DNA from: Vibrio neptunius
GTDB taxonomy: Bacteria > Pseudomonadota > Gammaproteobacteria > Enterobacterales > Vibrionaceae
Direction of reading: 5' to 3'
Length of the DNA stretch: 64,000 nt
NCBI RefSeq assembly: GCF_000967495.1
Contig: NZ_JXXU01000018.1
Location: 79,633 to 143,632, forward strand
Position 1 is the stretch's first letter. Every line of letters starts with the position of its first letter. The notes under the pieces were generated by a model, which was not told the origin of the DNA, did no database searches, and saw only the letters and a program-made list of their open reading frames with translations. The translations under genes were made by a program, and so were the position numbers. Below, piece by piece: positions 8,775-17,444 of this stretch.

Positions 8775-9876
8775 CGTTCGTAGTTTTAACCAGATCCTAT
8801 CCAGAGCTAAAGTGTTGCTTATCTTTCTCTCTGCGATACTGATCGTCGCGAATTTATACTTTCTATCAGCCACGCGTGACTTGGCTCATTCATACAGTGA
8901 ACAGCAAAACAATGCGACCTGGTTTCTCTTTCAACTGACAAAAGAGTTTTCTGAACTCAGAACCATCACTGCGCTTGCTGAAAAAGACGACAAACTTTTA
9001 GACCGCACAATACTGAAATATGAGTTGACTTGGAGTCGCTTCGAGCTGCTGATAAATAGCCGCGAAGCAGATACCTATATTGCGCTTCCCGGTGCTAAGA
9101 GCTTCTTTAGAACCTTGTTTGAGCAATTTAAGAGTTTAGAGGGCAAGGTAGAACAGTTGCCCGACAACAGAAAGCTCGCACTCAGCCTCGCGGAGGACTT
9201 CGAATACCAGTACATGTCGATGATCAACTATGTGAATACAAATTTTCGTATTAAGAGCCCGCTATACCAATCTCAAATGAAACAAGCTCAAGCTATTACA
9301 CATGCGCAATTTGTGCTGATGATGTTACTGTTTGCCTGTGTCGGTGTCGTCAGCTATATCATCCATAAAGAAGCGTTGTTTCATAAACAAGTCTCGCTAA
9401 CAGACTCTCTAACAGGCATTCCAAACCGTTTAGCCTTTATGCGTCAACTCACCGATTACATTGAACAAACCTCTCACTTCTCATTGATTTTGCTCGACCT
9501 AAATAGTTTCAAAAAAATCAATGATTCACATGGCCATCAAGCGGGTGACCTAGCGCTGAGGATAGTATCGGCGCGTTTAGTCGCATTGATGAGTCGTCAC
9601 AACCTGTCTGTATTTCGGATCGGTGGTGATGAATTCGCCGTTCTTACCAACTCAGATGATGAAGCAATCATTCAACAACTGTCAGATTCGATTAATCGCT
9701 GTTTTGATGAAAGTATCACCATACAAGAGCAAACGGTATATCTTTCCGCCAGCTTAGGCAGTGCAGCATACCCTCAAGATTCAACCAGCCTTAACCAATT
9801 GATTTCCATCGCTGATCAGAATATGTACCAAAAGAAGTTCTCCACCAAAAGTCGAGATAAAAAGTTTACAGCTTAA
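8758..9876 (+). CDS. Membrane-bound diguanylate cyclase (GGDEF)
   Basis: This 372-residue protein synthesises c-di-GMP from two GTP, on motif grounds. Two transmembrane helices (about residues 17-37 and 185-203) enclose a helical periplasmic sensor domain of roughly 145 residues. The cytoplasmic GGDEF domain starts near 213 with 'LTDSLTGIPNRLAF' and has an intact active-site GGDEF at 289-293. The position of the inhibitory RxxD I-site, five residues before GGDEF, reads RHNL, so classical product inhibition is not expected. The start overlaps the periplasmic domain gene, and the two are probably co-regulated. The end is followed by a terminator that reads for the opposite operon. Confidence 0.92.
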   Translation: MRNPTSVRSFNQILSRAKVLLIFLSAILIVANLYFLSATRDLAHSYSEQQNNATWFLFQLTKEFSELRTITALAEKDDKLLDRTILKYELTWSRFELLINSREADTYIALPGAKSFFRTLFEQFKSLEGKVEQLPDNRKLALSLAEDFEYQYMSMINYVNTNFRIKSPLYQSQMKQAQAITHAQFVLMMLLFACVGVVSYIIHKEALFHKQVSLTDSLTGIPNRLAFMRQLTDYIEQTSHFSLILLDLNSFKKINDSHGHQAGDLALRIVSARLVALMSRHNLSVFRIGGDEFAVLTNSDDEAIIQQLSDSINRCFDESITIQEQTVYLSASLGSAAYPQDSTSLNQLISIADQNMYQKKFSTKSRDKKFTA

Positions 9877-9910
9877 GAAAATGCTAGCCATAGCCTCAAC
9901 ATTGAAACAT

Positions 9911-9935
9911 AAAAAAGCCCCTCATTAGGAGGGGC
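9911..9935 (-). terminator. Rho-independent terminator of the pst operon
   Basis: Read on the minus strand, the stem gcccctc / gaggggc with a 5-base loop is followed by six T. It lies 54 bp beyond the pstB stop. Confidence 0.88.
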
Positions 9936-9988
9936 AAAGTACCATCGCTTATTGTTATAGTGATAATGCCAATAAAACAGTAGAGTGA

Positions 9989-10738
9989 TTAACCAAAATC
10001 ACCATTTACGTATCCCTTGGTACGGTCATCTTTGGGTTCGCTAAAAATAACCTGAGTAGCATCATGTTCAACGAGCTCACCCATTAAGAAGAAAGCCGTG
10101 CGGTCAGAGATACGGCGTGCTTGCTGCATAGAGTGAGTCACAATAACGATCGTGTAATTTTTCTTCAGCTCTTCCATCAGCTCTTCAATCTTATGGGTTG
10201 CGATTGGGTCAAGGGCAGACGTTGGTTCATCCATCAAGATGACATCTGGTTCCATGGCAATAGTGCGAGCAATACACAAACGCTGCTGCTGACCACCCGA
10301 AAGACCAAACGCATGTGACTTCAAGCGATCTTTTACTTCATCCCAAAGTGCTGCGCTGCGCAGTGAGCGCTCAACGACTTCATCAATGTGTTTCTTGTCT
10401 TTAATACCCTGAGCTCGCAGGCCATATGCGACATTTTCATAGATGCTCATCGGGAATGGATTAGGCTTTTGGAACACCATGCCCACTTTAATCCGTAGAT
10501 CAGCGACATCTATATTTCCATAAATGTCCGTGCCGTCCATATCCAACTTACCTGTAATCTTTACCCCTTCAATTAGATCATTCATACGGTTAAGGCAACG
10601 CAATAGCGTAGATTTCCCACAGCCTGACGGTCCAATAAGTGCCGTTACCTGACGTACGGGAATCGGCAAATTAATCGCTTTCAGTGCTTGATTTTCGCCA
10701 TAAAACAGATCTAGGTTTTCAATATCAAATTTGTTCAT
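9989..10738 (-). CDS. pstB: Phosphate ABC transporter ATP-binding protein PstB
   Basis: PstB is the ATPase of the high-affinity phosphate importer. The chosen ATG gives 249 residues starting [14 protein letters not shown], the usual PstB start; a longer frame extending back into pstA is not supported. Walker [10 protein letters not shown] lies at 36-44, followed by signature LSGGQQQR and Walker [15 protein letters not shown] gagatagaga ribosome-binding region precedes the start. It is the last gene of pstSCAB, 59 bp after pstA, and is followed by a terminator. No phoU or phoBR is in the window, as is common for the second Vibrio pst set. Confidence 0.96.
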   Translation of the reverse strand: MNKFDIENLDLFYGENQALKAINLPIPVRQVTALIGPSGCGKSTLLRCLNRMNDLIEGVKITGKLDMDGTDIYGNIDVADLRIKVGMVFQKPNPFPMSIYENVAYGLRAQGIKDKKHIDEVVERSLRSAALWDEVKDRLKSHAFGLSGGQQQRLCIARTIAMEPDVILMDEPTSALDPIATHKIEELMEELKKNYTIVIVTHSMQQARRISDRTAFFLMGELVEHDATQVIFSEPKDDRTKGYVNGDFG

Positions 10739-10797
10739 TGTCTCTATCTCTTCAATCTTAAATTCGTGTCTGTGCTTGTTGCAGTTAAAGTCGCAGA

Positions 10798-11670
10798 TTA
10801 ATAATTCGCAGTGTTGAAACGGCTTGCGATTAGCTTGGTGATCATGTTGATCAAGAGAACAACGACAATCAGCACGGTAGCTGTACCATAAGCTTGATTC
10901 CACTCTTCAATAGTGAAAAGCTCTGTAGTTAGCTTATATAGGTGAACGGTTAGCGTTCGACCTGAATCAAGTAAAGAATCAGGTATACGAGCCACCATAC
11001 CCGCAGTCAGAAAGACAGGGGCAGATTCACCTATTACACGACCAATACTAAGAATGACCGAGGTTAAGATACCTGGCATTGCACTAGGCAAAATCAAACG
11101 CCAGATGGTGTAAATTTTTGAAGCGCCCAAACCATATGAGCCCTCACGATACGTTTGTGGCACTGCCATCAGTGCTTCTTCCGTAGTCCGGATTATCACT
11201 GGGAGAATGAGAATACTTAGTGTCAATGCCCCCGAAAGAATCGAGAAACCCAAACCTAAGATTGCCACGAAGAAAGTCATACCAAACAGACCGAAAATAA
11301 TTGATGGGATACCCGCCAATGACTCAGTACAGAATCGGATAACTTTGACAAGTTTACTGCCCACTTTCGCGTACTCGGTAAGATAAATTGCCGTCATAAT
11401 ACCCAGTGGAGCTGCCACAGCAATTGACGCGATTACCATGTAAATAGTCGCTACAATCATTGGGAAGATGCCATGCTCTTCGCCAGTACGAGTGTAGTTG
11501 TCAGTAATAAAGTCCCAGTCAACATGCTGCAAACCATTCGATAGGATGTACCAGATAATCCAGAACAAAAAACCTACCGTCAATGCCGCTGCTGCCCAAA
11601 TAAAGCCACTAAAGATATTGTCTTTAAACTGGCGTGCTTTCTTTAATTTTGCGCGATCCATAGTCATCAC
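10798..11670 (-). CDS. pstA: Phosphate ABC transporter permease PstA
   Basis: The product is an inner-membrane permease of 290 residues with about six helices and the binding-protein-dependent transport motif '[26 protein letters not shown]', the EAA loop that contacts PstB. The N-terminal 20 residues are basic and cytoplasmic. It lies 12 bp downstream of pstC in the same direction. Its C-terminal region, with '[18 protein letters not shown]', is typical for PstA. Confidence 0.95.
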   Translation of the reverse strand: MMTMDRAKLKKARQFKDNIFSGFIWAAAALTVGFLFWIIWYILSNGLQHVDWDFITDNYTRTGEEHGIFPMIVATIYMVIASIAVAAPLGIMTAIYLTEYAKVGSKLVKVIRFCTESLAGIPSIIFGLFGMTFFVAILGLGFSILSGALTLSILILPVIIRTTEEALMAVPQTYREGSYGLGASKIYTIWRLILPSAMPGILTSVILSIGRVIGESAPVFLTAGMVARIPDSLLDSGRTLTVHLYKLTTELFTIEEWNQAYGTATVLIVVVLLINMITKLIASRFNTANY

Positions 11671-11682
11671 CTTCGAGCCAGT

Positions 11683-12615
11683 TTACTTCGCTTTTTCACG
11701 GTTGAGATAGAGCAGTGCTGCGTTCAGCATCATGATAAACACGAGTAGAACTACACCTGTAGCATAGAGTGCATTAGCGTGCACACCGCTTGCGTAAGAC
11801 ATTTCAATAGCGATATTTGCGGTGAGCGTCCGAGCAGAGTCGAGAATGCCCTGAGGCATGGCTGGCGCATTACCCATCACCATGATAATTGCCATCGTTT
11901 CTCCAAGAGCTCGGCCAATACCCAGAATCACCCCTGTCATGATGCCCGAGCGTGCCGCCGGAACAAGCAGTTTAAAGATAGTGAAGATTTTTGATGCGCC
12001 CAGAGCTAGTGAGCCCTCTTTGTATGTGCGCGGTACCGCACGAATTGAGGTTTCTGAAACGGTAATAACCGTCGGAAGAATCATCACGCCCAGCACGATG
12101 ATACCAGCCAAAATGGTGTTACCTGCTGGTACTTCAAACACGTCCTGAATCAACGGAACGATGATGACCAGGCCAAAGAAGCCATAAACCACTGATGGGA
12201 TACCTGCTAACAACTCTACAGCTGGTCGAATAATGTCAGCCAAACGCTTGGGGGCCACTTCAGCAATGAAGATAGCGGTAAGCACGCCAACTGGAACCCC
12301 AACGATGACTGCTCCAAACGTCGAGACGACAGAAGCAACAATCATAGTTGCTACACCGTAAAGTGCAGGTGGCAGCCAGTCTTGGCCTAAGACAATTCCA
12401 GAAACCCCTACTTCCTGAAATGCAGGGATAGATTCTTTAACGATAAAATAGGCGATGACCGCCAGAGATACAATGCCAATAACAGCACTGGTAAGGAATA
12501 AGCCATGGAAAATTCGTTCTTTCCAGTCAACACGCTTGCTTGCACGTAAACTCGGCTTAGAAACTTGAGTCGCTTCAGTATTCATAAGCTCGTCACTATT
12601 TGTTGCGATGGTCAT
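11683..12615 (-). CDS. pstC: Phosphate ABC transporter permease PstC
   Basis: The 310-residue inner-membrane permease partners with PstA. It shows about six helices and an EAA loop around 'EGSLALGASKIFTIFKLLVPAA'. A polar N-terminus of roughly 35 residues precedes the first helix. An in-frame ATG ten codons downstream could also be used, but the first ATG has an aaggtaag ribosome-binding site. It is separated from pstS by 94 bp that contain a strong hairpin, so its expression is probably lower than that of pstS. Confidence 0.94.
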   Translation of the reverse strand: MTIATNSDELMNTEATQVSKPSLRASKRVDWKERIFHGLFLTSAVIGIVSLAVIAYFIVKESIPAFQEVGVSGIVLGQDWLPPALYGVATMIVASVVSTFGAVIVGVPVGVLTAIFIAEVAPKRLADIIRPAVELLAGIPSVVYGFFGLVIIVPLIQDVFEVPAGNTILAGIIVLGVMILPTVITVSETSIRAVPRTYKEGSLALGASKIFTIFKLLVPAARSGIMTGVILGIGRALGETMAIIMVMGNAPAMPQGILDSARTLTANIAIEMSYASGVHANALYATGVVLLVFIMMLNAALLYLNREKAK

Positions 12616-12664
12616 AGAGTTCTTACCTTTCTCACGAACTGCGTTCGCTTGAAGTCAAGAAAAG

Positions 12665-12687
12665 GCTCAGCCCAAGGTGGGCTGAGC
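12665..12687 (-). terminator. Intra-operon hairpin between pstS and pstC
   Basis: A perfect 10-bp stem (gctcagccca / tgggctgagc) with a 3-base loop is followed on the minus strand by ccttttctt, a poor T run. It likely acts as a partial terminator or as a 3' stabiliser of pstS mRNA, giving more binding protein than permease. Confidence 0.65.
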
Positions 12688-12709
12688 AATTAAAGAGTAT
12701 TACTAATGA

Positions 12710-13531
12710 TTAGTTAACTGAAATGTAGCCTTTGCTGTCTACAAGAGATTGCGCTTCATTAGACACCATCCAATCTAGGAATTTCTGAGTTTCAGCAGAT
12801 GGCTTGCCGTCTTTGTAAAGAACAAGGAATGGACGAGCAACTTTATAAGAACCGTTCTTCACATTGTCTACGTTTGCCTTAACACCATCGATAGGAAGTG
12901 CATGAACAGAATTGTCTACTGTGCCAAGAGAGATATAACCAATCGCGTATGGGTTAGATGCCACCATAGTTTTCAGTGCACCGTTACCATTGGCAACTTG
13001 AGCACGTTGAGAGATAGCGGAGACTTTCTTACCAGAAATTTTCTTCTTCAGTTTCATGATGTCTTCAAATGCACCGCGAGTTCCAGATGCCGTATCACGA
13101 GTGATAGCAACGATTGGCTTATCTGCACCGCCGACGTCTTTCCAGTTAGTGATCTCGCCTTTGTAAATCGATGTCACTTGTTCAGCCGTCAGTGCTTGTA
13201 GGTCATTTTTAGGGTTAACGACGACTGCAATACCGTCTAATGCAATCGTAAGCTCTTTTAGAGCTGGTTCTTTTTCAGAATCTTTCAGGTTACGAGAAGA
13301 CATACCTAAGTCAGCTGATCCGTTTTTGGCCGCTTTTACGCCAGCAGAAGAACCAGGCCCTTGAACTTCGATAAATACGCTCGAGTTGTTCTTCATGTAT
13401 GTTTCAGAGAAAACTTCCATCAGTGGAGTTACGCTGCTAGAGCCCACTGCAGAGATAGTTTCTTTGGCAGAAACTGAAGTTACTGTCATTGCGCCTAGAA
13501 GTGCGATTGCACCGATAATTGTCTTTTTCAT
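12710..13531 (-). CDS. pstS: Periplasmic phosphate-binding protein PstS
   Basis: PstS binds phosphate in the periplasm and delivers it to PstCA. The selected ATG gives 273 residues with a signal peptide ending near 'SVSA', followed by the ligand segment 'AVGSSSVTPLMEVF', and later 'GPGSSAG' and 'TRDTASGTRGAF', which hold phosphate contacts. An upstream in-frame ATG at 13552 is rejected because the ribosome-binding site aaggaa lies inside that extension, just before the chosen start. It is the first gene of pstSCAB and is divergent from a chemoreceptor gene. Confidence 0.95.
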   Translation of the reverse strand: MKKTIIGAIALLGAMTVTSVSAKETISAVGSSSVTPLMEVFSETYMKNNSSVFIEVQGPGSSAGVKAAKNGSADLGMSSRNLKDSEKEPALKELTIALDGIAVVVNPKNDLQALTAEQVTSIYKGEITNWKDVGGADKPIVAITRDTASGTRGAFEDIMKLKKKISGKKVSAISQRAQVANGNGALKTMVASNPYAIGYISLGTVDNSVHALPIDGVKANVDNVKNGSYKVARPFLVLYKDGKPSAETQKFLDWMVSNEAQSLVDSKGYISVN

Positions 13532-13598
13532 CACAATTTCCTTAGTGGGCATTATTGCCGTTGTGTTTCACTTGAACGATGCTCACTTTAGGACTCGA

Positions 13599-13640
13599 AT
13601 ATGACATTTGTGTTTCACTTCGTTGAAGCCTGTATGACAG
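13599..13640 (-). promoter_or_regulatory. Possible Pho box upstream of pstS
   Basis: On the minus strand CTGTCATA (13633-13640) and a second TGTCATAT copy (about 13599-13606) lie 70-110 bp before the pstS start. CTGTCAT is the PhoB half-site, but the second half-site at the canonical 11-bp spacing is poor. Regulation by PhoB is expected for pst genes; the exact site is uncertain. The 12-bp direct repeat tgtgtttcactt (13562-13573 and 13609-13620) is in the same region. Confidence 0.4.
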
Positions 13641-13908
13641 ATAAGATTTAATGAGCATGTTTTATCGGAAGTGATTGATAGGTCGAACAATAATGAAACA
13701 AGGCGGCGTAGCTTAACGATCAGACTACAGATTTAGAGTTATAACTCTATGAATTAAAAAGAAAATTGATTCCTAACTTGACTAACGATAATTTCATAAA
13801 ATAATCAAATTCCAGATTGAATTATATTTGAGAAAAACTAGAATCGTCCCTCCTAATTATAAAAACGACAATATACAACTCACCAACATCAATAAAAGAG
13901 GACAATCG

Positions 13909-15552
13909 ATGCGCCAATTGCTCAGCGGGCTTTCTATTAAGCTCCAAGTAGTGGTTCCTGTCATATTCACATTGCTACTACTAGTGGCCGGGATAGGTTA
14001 CAGCACAACCAACCTAAAAGAAGCCTTTAAGCAAGTCACCGTCTCTACGGAGAATCTCATCAATAATAAGGATGAACTGACACAAATCATCGATAACACT
14101 TATGGCATGCGCATCAAAGCTATCTATAGTTTATTTCGTGCAGAAGATGTCAAACAGCTGGCGACACATTTGCAAAGCAAGCAACAAGAAAACCGTCAAT
14201 TACTGCGCTCTCTGAGTAAAGTAGAAGGTTTGGAGCAAGAAGTTGCAGATATGAACGCCGCAATCGATCATTACGTAAACTACTCTATTAACGTAATGAT
14301 TCCTTTACTCAATATGCGTCACGGCGACAGCAACCCACCGCTAGGGTTTGAGACCCAATATGAGAGAGCAGCAAGCGACTACCGCACCGCAGGCAACCAG
14401 ATGGTTAAGGCCATTGATAACCTATCTAAGAAGCTCAACACACTGGCATTGGATGAAGTGAACGCTAACGAGACCATCCACTCTAATGTGATGAATAGTG
14501 GCATCGTCGGGCTTTTATTAGTTCTGGCCGCAGCGTTGGCCATTAGCTGGATGCTAGCAGGTATCATAGTGACACCGATTAAAAAGTTGCAGCAAGCTAT
14601 GAAGGAGCTCGCTCAAGGCAACTTATTGGTTTCCGTCGAAGAAGAAGGCAACAACGAAATCTCGGCCTTATCTCGTGATTTCAATAGCACAATAGGACAA
14701 TTACAGAATACGGTCGACTCACTGGTCCGAATCAGTGTTGATGTCGCATCCGCTTCCACTGAATTAGCCGCGGTGATGACGCAATCAAGTATCAACTCCG
14801 ATCAGGAAAAGAATGAGGTAGAACAAGTTGCGTCAGCCATCAATCAGATGGAAAGCACCGCGATGGAAGTCACTCAGAATGCCAACAATGCTGATGCGGC
14901 TTCCAATAATGCAGATAAGCTAGCTCGTGACAGTTTGGAGACATTTGAACAAAACACGCGCGCCAGTAAAAAGATGGCTCAACACCTTTCTCAAGCCGCT
15001 GAGGTGGTCAACTCCTTAAAAGAGCAGTCAGAGCAAATTGGTAAGGTCATTGAAGTAATAGAAAGCATCTCAGAGCAAACTAACTTACTCGCACTGAATG
15101 CGGCTATTGAAGCCGCTCGCGCAGGGGAAAGTGGACGTGGATTTGCAGTTGTTGCTGATGAAGTACGTATGTTGGCAGCTCGAACACAAGAATCGACCAA
15201 GGAAATTCAGATCATCATTGAAGATTTGCAGAATCAGTCTAGCGTTGCCAACGATAGCATGAACTCAAGCCTAGATATGATTGCTCAGAATCAGACACAA
15301 GCGAACAAAGTGAGCGAGGCGCTCGGGCACATCAGTGCATCCATTTCTGAATTGACGAGTATTAATGCTCAAGTCGCCGTCGCTTCTGAGGAACAAGGCC
15401 AAGTCACATCCGACGTCAACAACAATCTAAGCAACATCTATGAACTGGTGAGTCAAAACGTCACTGGGATTACACAAGCCGCTGCCGCCAGTCACGAGCT
15501 GTCTACGTTAGCTGAGAAACAAAAACAGCAGCTAGACTTCTTCAAAGTGTAG
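13909..15552 (+). CDS. Methyl-accepting chemotaxis protein
   Basis: The ATG at 13909 with an agagga ribosome-binding site gives 547 residues; a longer TTG frame is rejected. Transmembrane helices lie at about 11-31 and 197-220 and enclose a helical periplasmic ligand domain of 165 residues with no PAS or Cache motif visible by eye. HAMP follows (about 217-272). The cytoplasmic signalling tip '[19 protein letters not shown]' starts at 389. No C-terminal NWETF-like CheR tether is present. The gene is divergent from pstS, an arrangement like VCA0068/pstS in V. cholerae, so a link with phosphate is conceivable but unproven. Confidence 0.93.
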   Translation: MRQLLSGLSIKLQVVVPVIFTLLLLVAGIGYSTTNLKEAFKQVTVSTENLINNKDELTQIIDNTYGMRIKAIYSLFRAEDVKQLATHLQSKQQENRQLLRSLSKVEGLEQEVADMNAAIDHYVNYSINVMIPLLNMRHGDSNPPLGFETQYERAASDYRTAGNQMVKAIDNLSKKLNTLALDEVNANETIHSNVMNSGIVGLLLVLAAALAISWMLAGIIVTPIKKLQQAMKELAQGNLLVSVEEEGNNEISALSRDFNSTIGQLQNTVDSLVRISVDVASASTELAAVMTQSSINSDQEKNEVEQVASAINQMESTAMEVTQNANNADAASNNADKLARDSLETFEQNTRASKKMAQHLSQAAEVVNSLKEQSEQIGKVIEVIESISEQTNLLALNAAIEAARAGESGRGFAVVADEVRMLAARTQESTKEIQIIIEDLQNQSSVANDSMNSSLDMIAQNQTQANKVSEALGHISASISELTSINAQVAVASEEQGQVTSDVNNNLSNIYELVSQNVTGITQAAAASHELSTLAEKQKQQLDFFKV

Positions 15553-15558
15553 ATAAAC

Positions 15559-15591
15559 AAAACGTCAACCAAAAGGTTGACGTTTTTTTTT
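15559..15591 (+). terminator. Rho-independent terminator of the chemoreceptor gene
   Basis: The stem aaacgtcaacc / ggttgacgttt (11 bp) with a 4-base loop is followed by a run of T. Confidence 0.94.
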
Positions 15592-15655
15592 CAATCGATA
15601 ACGCTAGAGCAGAAAAAGGTCAGTATTCGCTGAGCTTATTCCAATAACACAGTGA

Positions 15656-16375
15656 TTAAGGCTGTTGCTTAGTTGGAGCCAATGCAATTTCACGAATACA
15701 GACGTTTTGAGGTTGATTGTAAGCAAACTCTACCGCACGAGCGACATCATCAGCAGCCAATACGCCGCCCATATCAACTTTCCAGTCGTCGTAACCATCT
15801 TTGATTTCCTGAGAAGTAGTGTGAGAAAGCAATTCTGTCTCTACCGCCCCCGGTGCAATCGTCGTCACACGAACATTTGATGCAGCCACTTCTTCACGTA
15901 CGTTTTCAGAGATTGCGTGAACGGCAAATTTAGTACCGCAGTAAGCAGCATGATTCGGGAAGGTTTTCTTACCTGCGATCGAGCTGACATTGATAATAGT
16001 GCCGCTGTTGCGCTCCATCATAGGTGCCAGTACCGATTGCATACCATTCAGTAGACCAAGTACGTTGACATCAAACATACGTTTCCATTCAACTGTGTCT
16101 TGTGTATCAATCTGGCCTAACAACATCACACCAGCGTTGTTTACTAAACCATCTACCGGGCCAAATTGCGCCTCTGCTTTGGCAATCGCTGCTTCAAATG
16201 ACGCTTTGTCTGTGACATCTACTTTTTCGCATAGCGTGTTTGGCAGATCTAGGGCTTCAAGACGTTCTACGCGACGAGCAAGCAGAAGCAGAGGATGACC
16301 TTCATTGCTTAGACGACGAGCAATGGCTTCACCAATACCAGAACTTGCACCTGTTATTACGATTAGTTTTTTCAT
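15656..16375 (-). CDS. Short-chain dehydrogenase/reductase (SDR)
   Basis: This 239-residue cytoplasmic NAD(P)-dependent oxidoreductase is a classical SDR. It has the cofactor motif TGASSGIG at 8-15, NNAG at 79-82, and the catalytic Ser132 (or 131), Tyr145 and Lys149 in 'YCGTK'. An arginine pair after the second strand ('LLARRVERLE') favours NADP(H). It resembles the YdfG/serine-dehydrogenase-like group, but the substrate cannot be read. It is divergent from a LysR gene with a short shared promoter region, a layout in which the regulator usually controls the neighbour. Confidence 0.88.
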   Translation of the reverse strand: MKKLIVITGASSGIGEAIARRLSNEGHPLLLLARRVERLEALDLPNTLCEKVDVTDKASFEAAIAKAEAQFGPVDGLVNNAGVMLLGQIDTQDTVEWKRMFDVNVLGLLNGMQSVLAPMMERNSGTIINVSSIAGKKTFPNHAAYCGTKFAVHAISENVREEVAASNVRVTTIAPGAVETELLSHTTSQEIKDGYDDWKVDMGGVLAADDVARAVEFAYNQPQNVCIREIALAPTKQQP

Positions 16376-16478
16376 CTTTATTTCCTCTGTAGTTGTTCAG
16401 TAGCAGCTCTTTTTCGCTGCGATGGAGGTATATTACGTCAATCGTTTTTGTTGATATATATCACTCTAGTTGAAACAC

Positions 16479-16496
16479 TGTTGCTGTAGTGCAACA
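16479..16496. promoter_or_regulatory. Possible LysR-type operator between SDR and regulator
   Basis: The dyad tgttgc-N6-gcaaca sits between the divergent SDR and LysR genes, 34 bp before the preferred LysR start. Inverted TTGC..GCAA sites of this kind are typical for LysR regulators. Confidence 0.4.
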
Positions 16497-16529
16497 ATAA
16501 TCAAAACTCAACTTGATTGGATATCCATT

Positions 16530-17444
16530 GTGCTCAACCAGATTAATCTCGCGGACATCCGCTCTTTCGTTCTCATCGCACAATTGGGGAACTTTACCAA
16601 AGCTGCAGAAGCGCTGGGTGTGTCGCGCTCGCACGTATCACGTCAGATAAGCAGTCTTGAAAACCAAATAGGCGTAACACTACTGATCCGAACCACACGC
16701 ACACTCAAACTCACTGAAGCAGGGAAAGCCTTTTACCAGCAATGTGAGAAAGCGTTGCATAATATTGATCAGGCGTTATTGGCTGCCGTGGATGACGTAG
16801 AAAAAGTACAAGGCGAAATAAAGATTAATTGCGTGGGCGGCTATCTCGGCGAAGAACTGATCGCTCAAATTGCAACGGAGTTTATGCGTGTCTACTCCGA
16901 TGTCAGTATCCATCTAGACTTCAGTAGCCATCGAGTAGATTTGATTGAAGATGACTTCGATATTGCCTTTCGTATGGGTAAGCTTGAAGACTCAGGGTTC
17001 GTTGCCCGAAAGTTGCTAGATATCCAAATGGGGACTCTGGCCAGCCCTGACTACCTAAAACGATATGGTCAGCCTAATCACCCTAAAGAGCTCACTCAGC
17101 ATCATTGCTTAACGGGTTCGGTCAAAAGGTGGAACTTTGAAAGTAAAGCGGATGCGCAACACTACGATGTCTTCGTCAATGGGCACATGCAATGCAAAAA
17201 TGGCCGTGTGTTGGTGAAAGGCGCACTCAACGGCAACGGCATCATACGTGTGCCGATGATTTACTGTGAACAAGAGTTAGCGAGCGGAAAGCTAGTCGAA
17301 GTATTTGACCATTGGGGCATTCCAAGCGTCGATTTTTCGGCCATCTATCATAGAGATCGTTTTCAGCCTAAGCGGCTACGCGAATTCATCAGTTTTGTGA
17401 AGCACTACTTTGATGCTCGCTTAGCGGATAAAGAGTCGGCTTAA
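16530..17444 (+). CDS. LysR-family transcriptional regulator
   Basis: The 304-residue protein has an N-terminal winged helix-turn-helix ('GNFTKAAEALGVSRSHVSRQISSLE') and a C-terminal substrate-binding-like effector domain with 'IAFRMGKLEDSGFVARKL', typical of the CrgA/YafC branch. A GTG start is preferred because an upstream TTG extension would run over a candidate operator and adds residues not found in the family; the ribosome-binding site is weak either way. It is divergent from the SDR gene, its likely target. Its 3' end overlaps the convergent aldehyde dehydrogenase gene by 24 bp. Confidence 0.9.
   Translation: MLNQINLADIRSFVLIAQLGNFTKAAEALGVSRSHVSRQISSLENQIGVTLLIRTTRTLKLTEAGKAFYQQCEKALHNIDQALLAAVDDVEKVQGEIKINCVGGYLGEELIAQIATEFMRVYSDVSIHLDFSSHRVDLIEDDFDIAFRMGKLEDSGFVARKLLDIQMGTLASPDYLKRYGQPNHPKELTQHHCLTGSVKRWNFESKADAQHYDVFVNGHMQCKNGRVLVKGALNGNGIIRVPMIYCEQELASGKLVEVFDHWGIPSVDFSAIYHRDRFQPKRLREFISFVKHYFDARLADKESA

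Noticed and set aside
10739..10903. N-terminal extension of PstB by 55 residues
   Set aside because: The extension overlaps the end of pstA in another frame, and homologous PstB proteins start at MNKFDIE-like sequence with a ribosome-binding site at 10739-10750.
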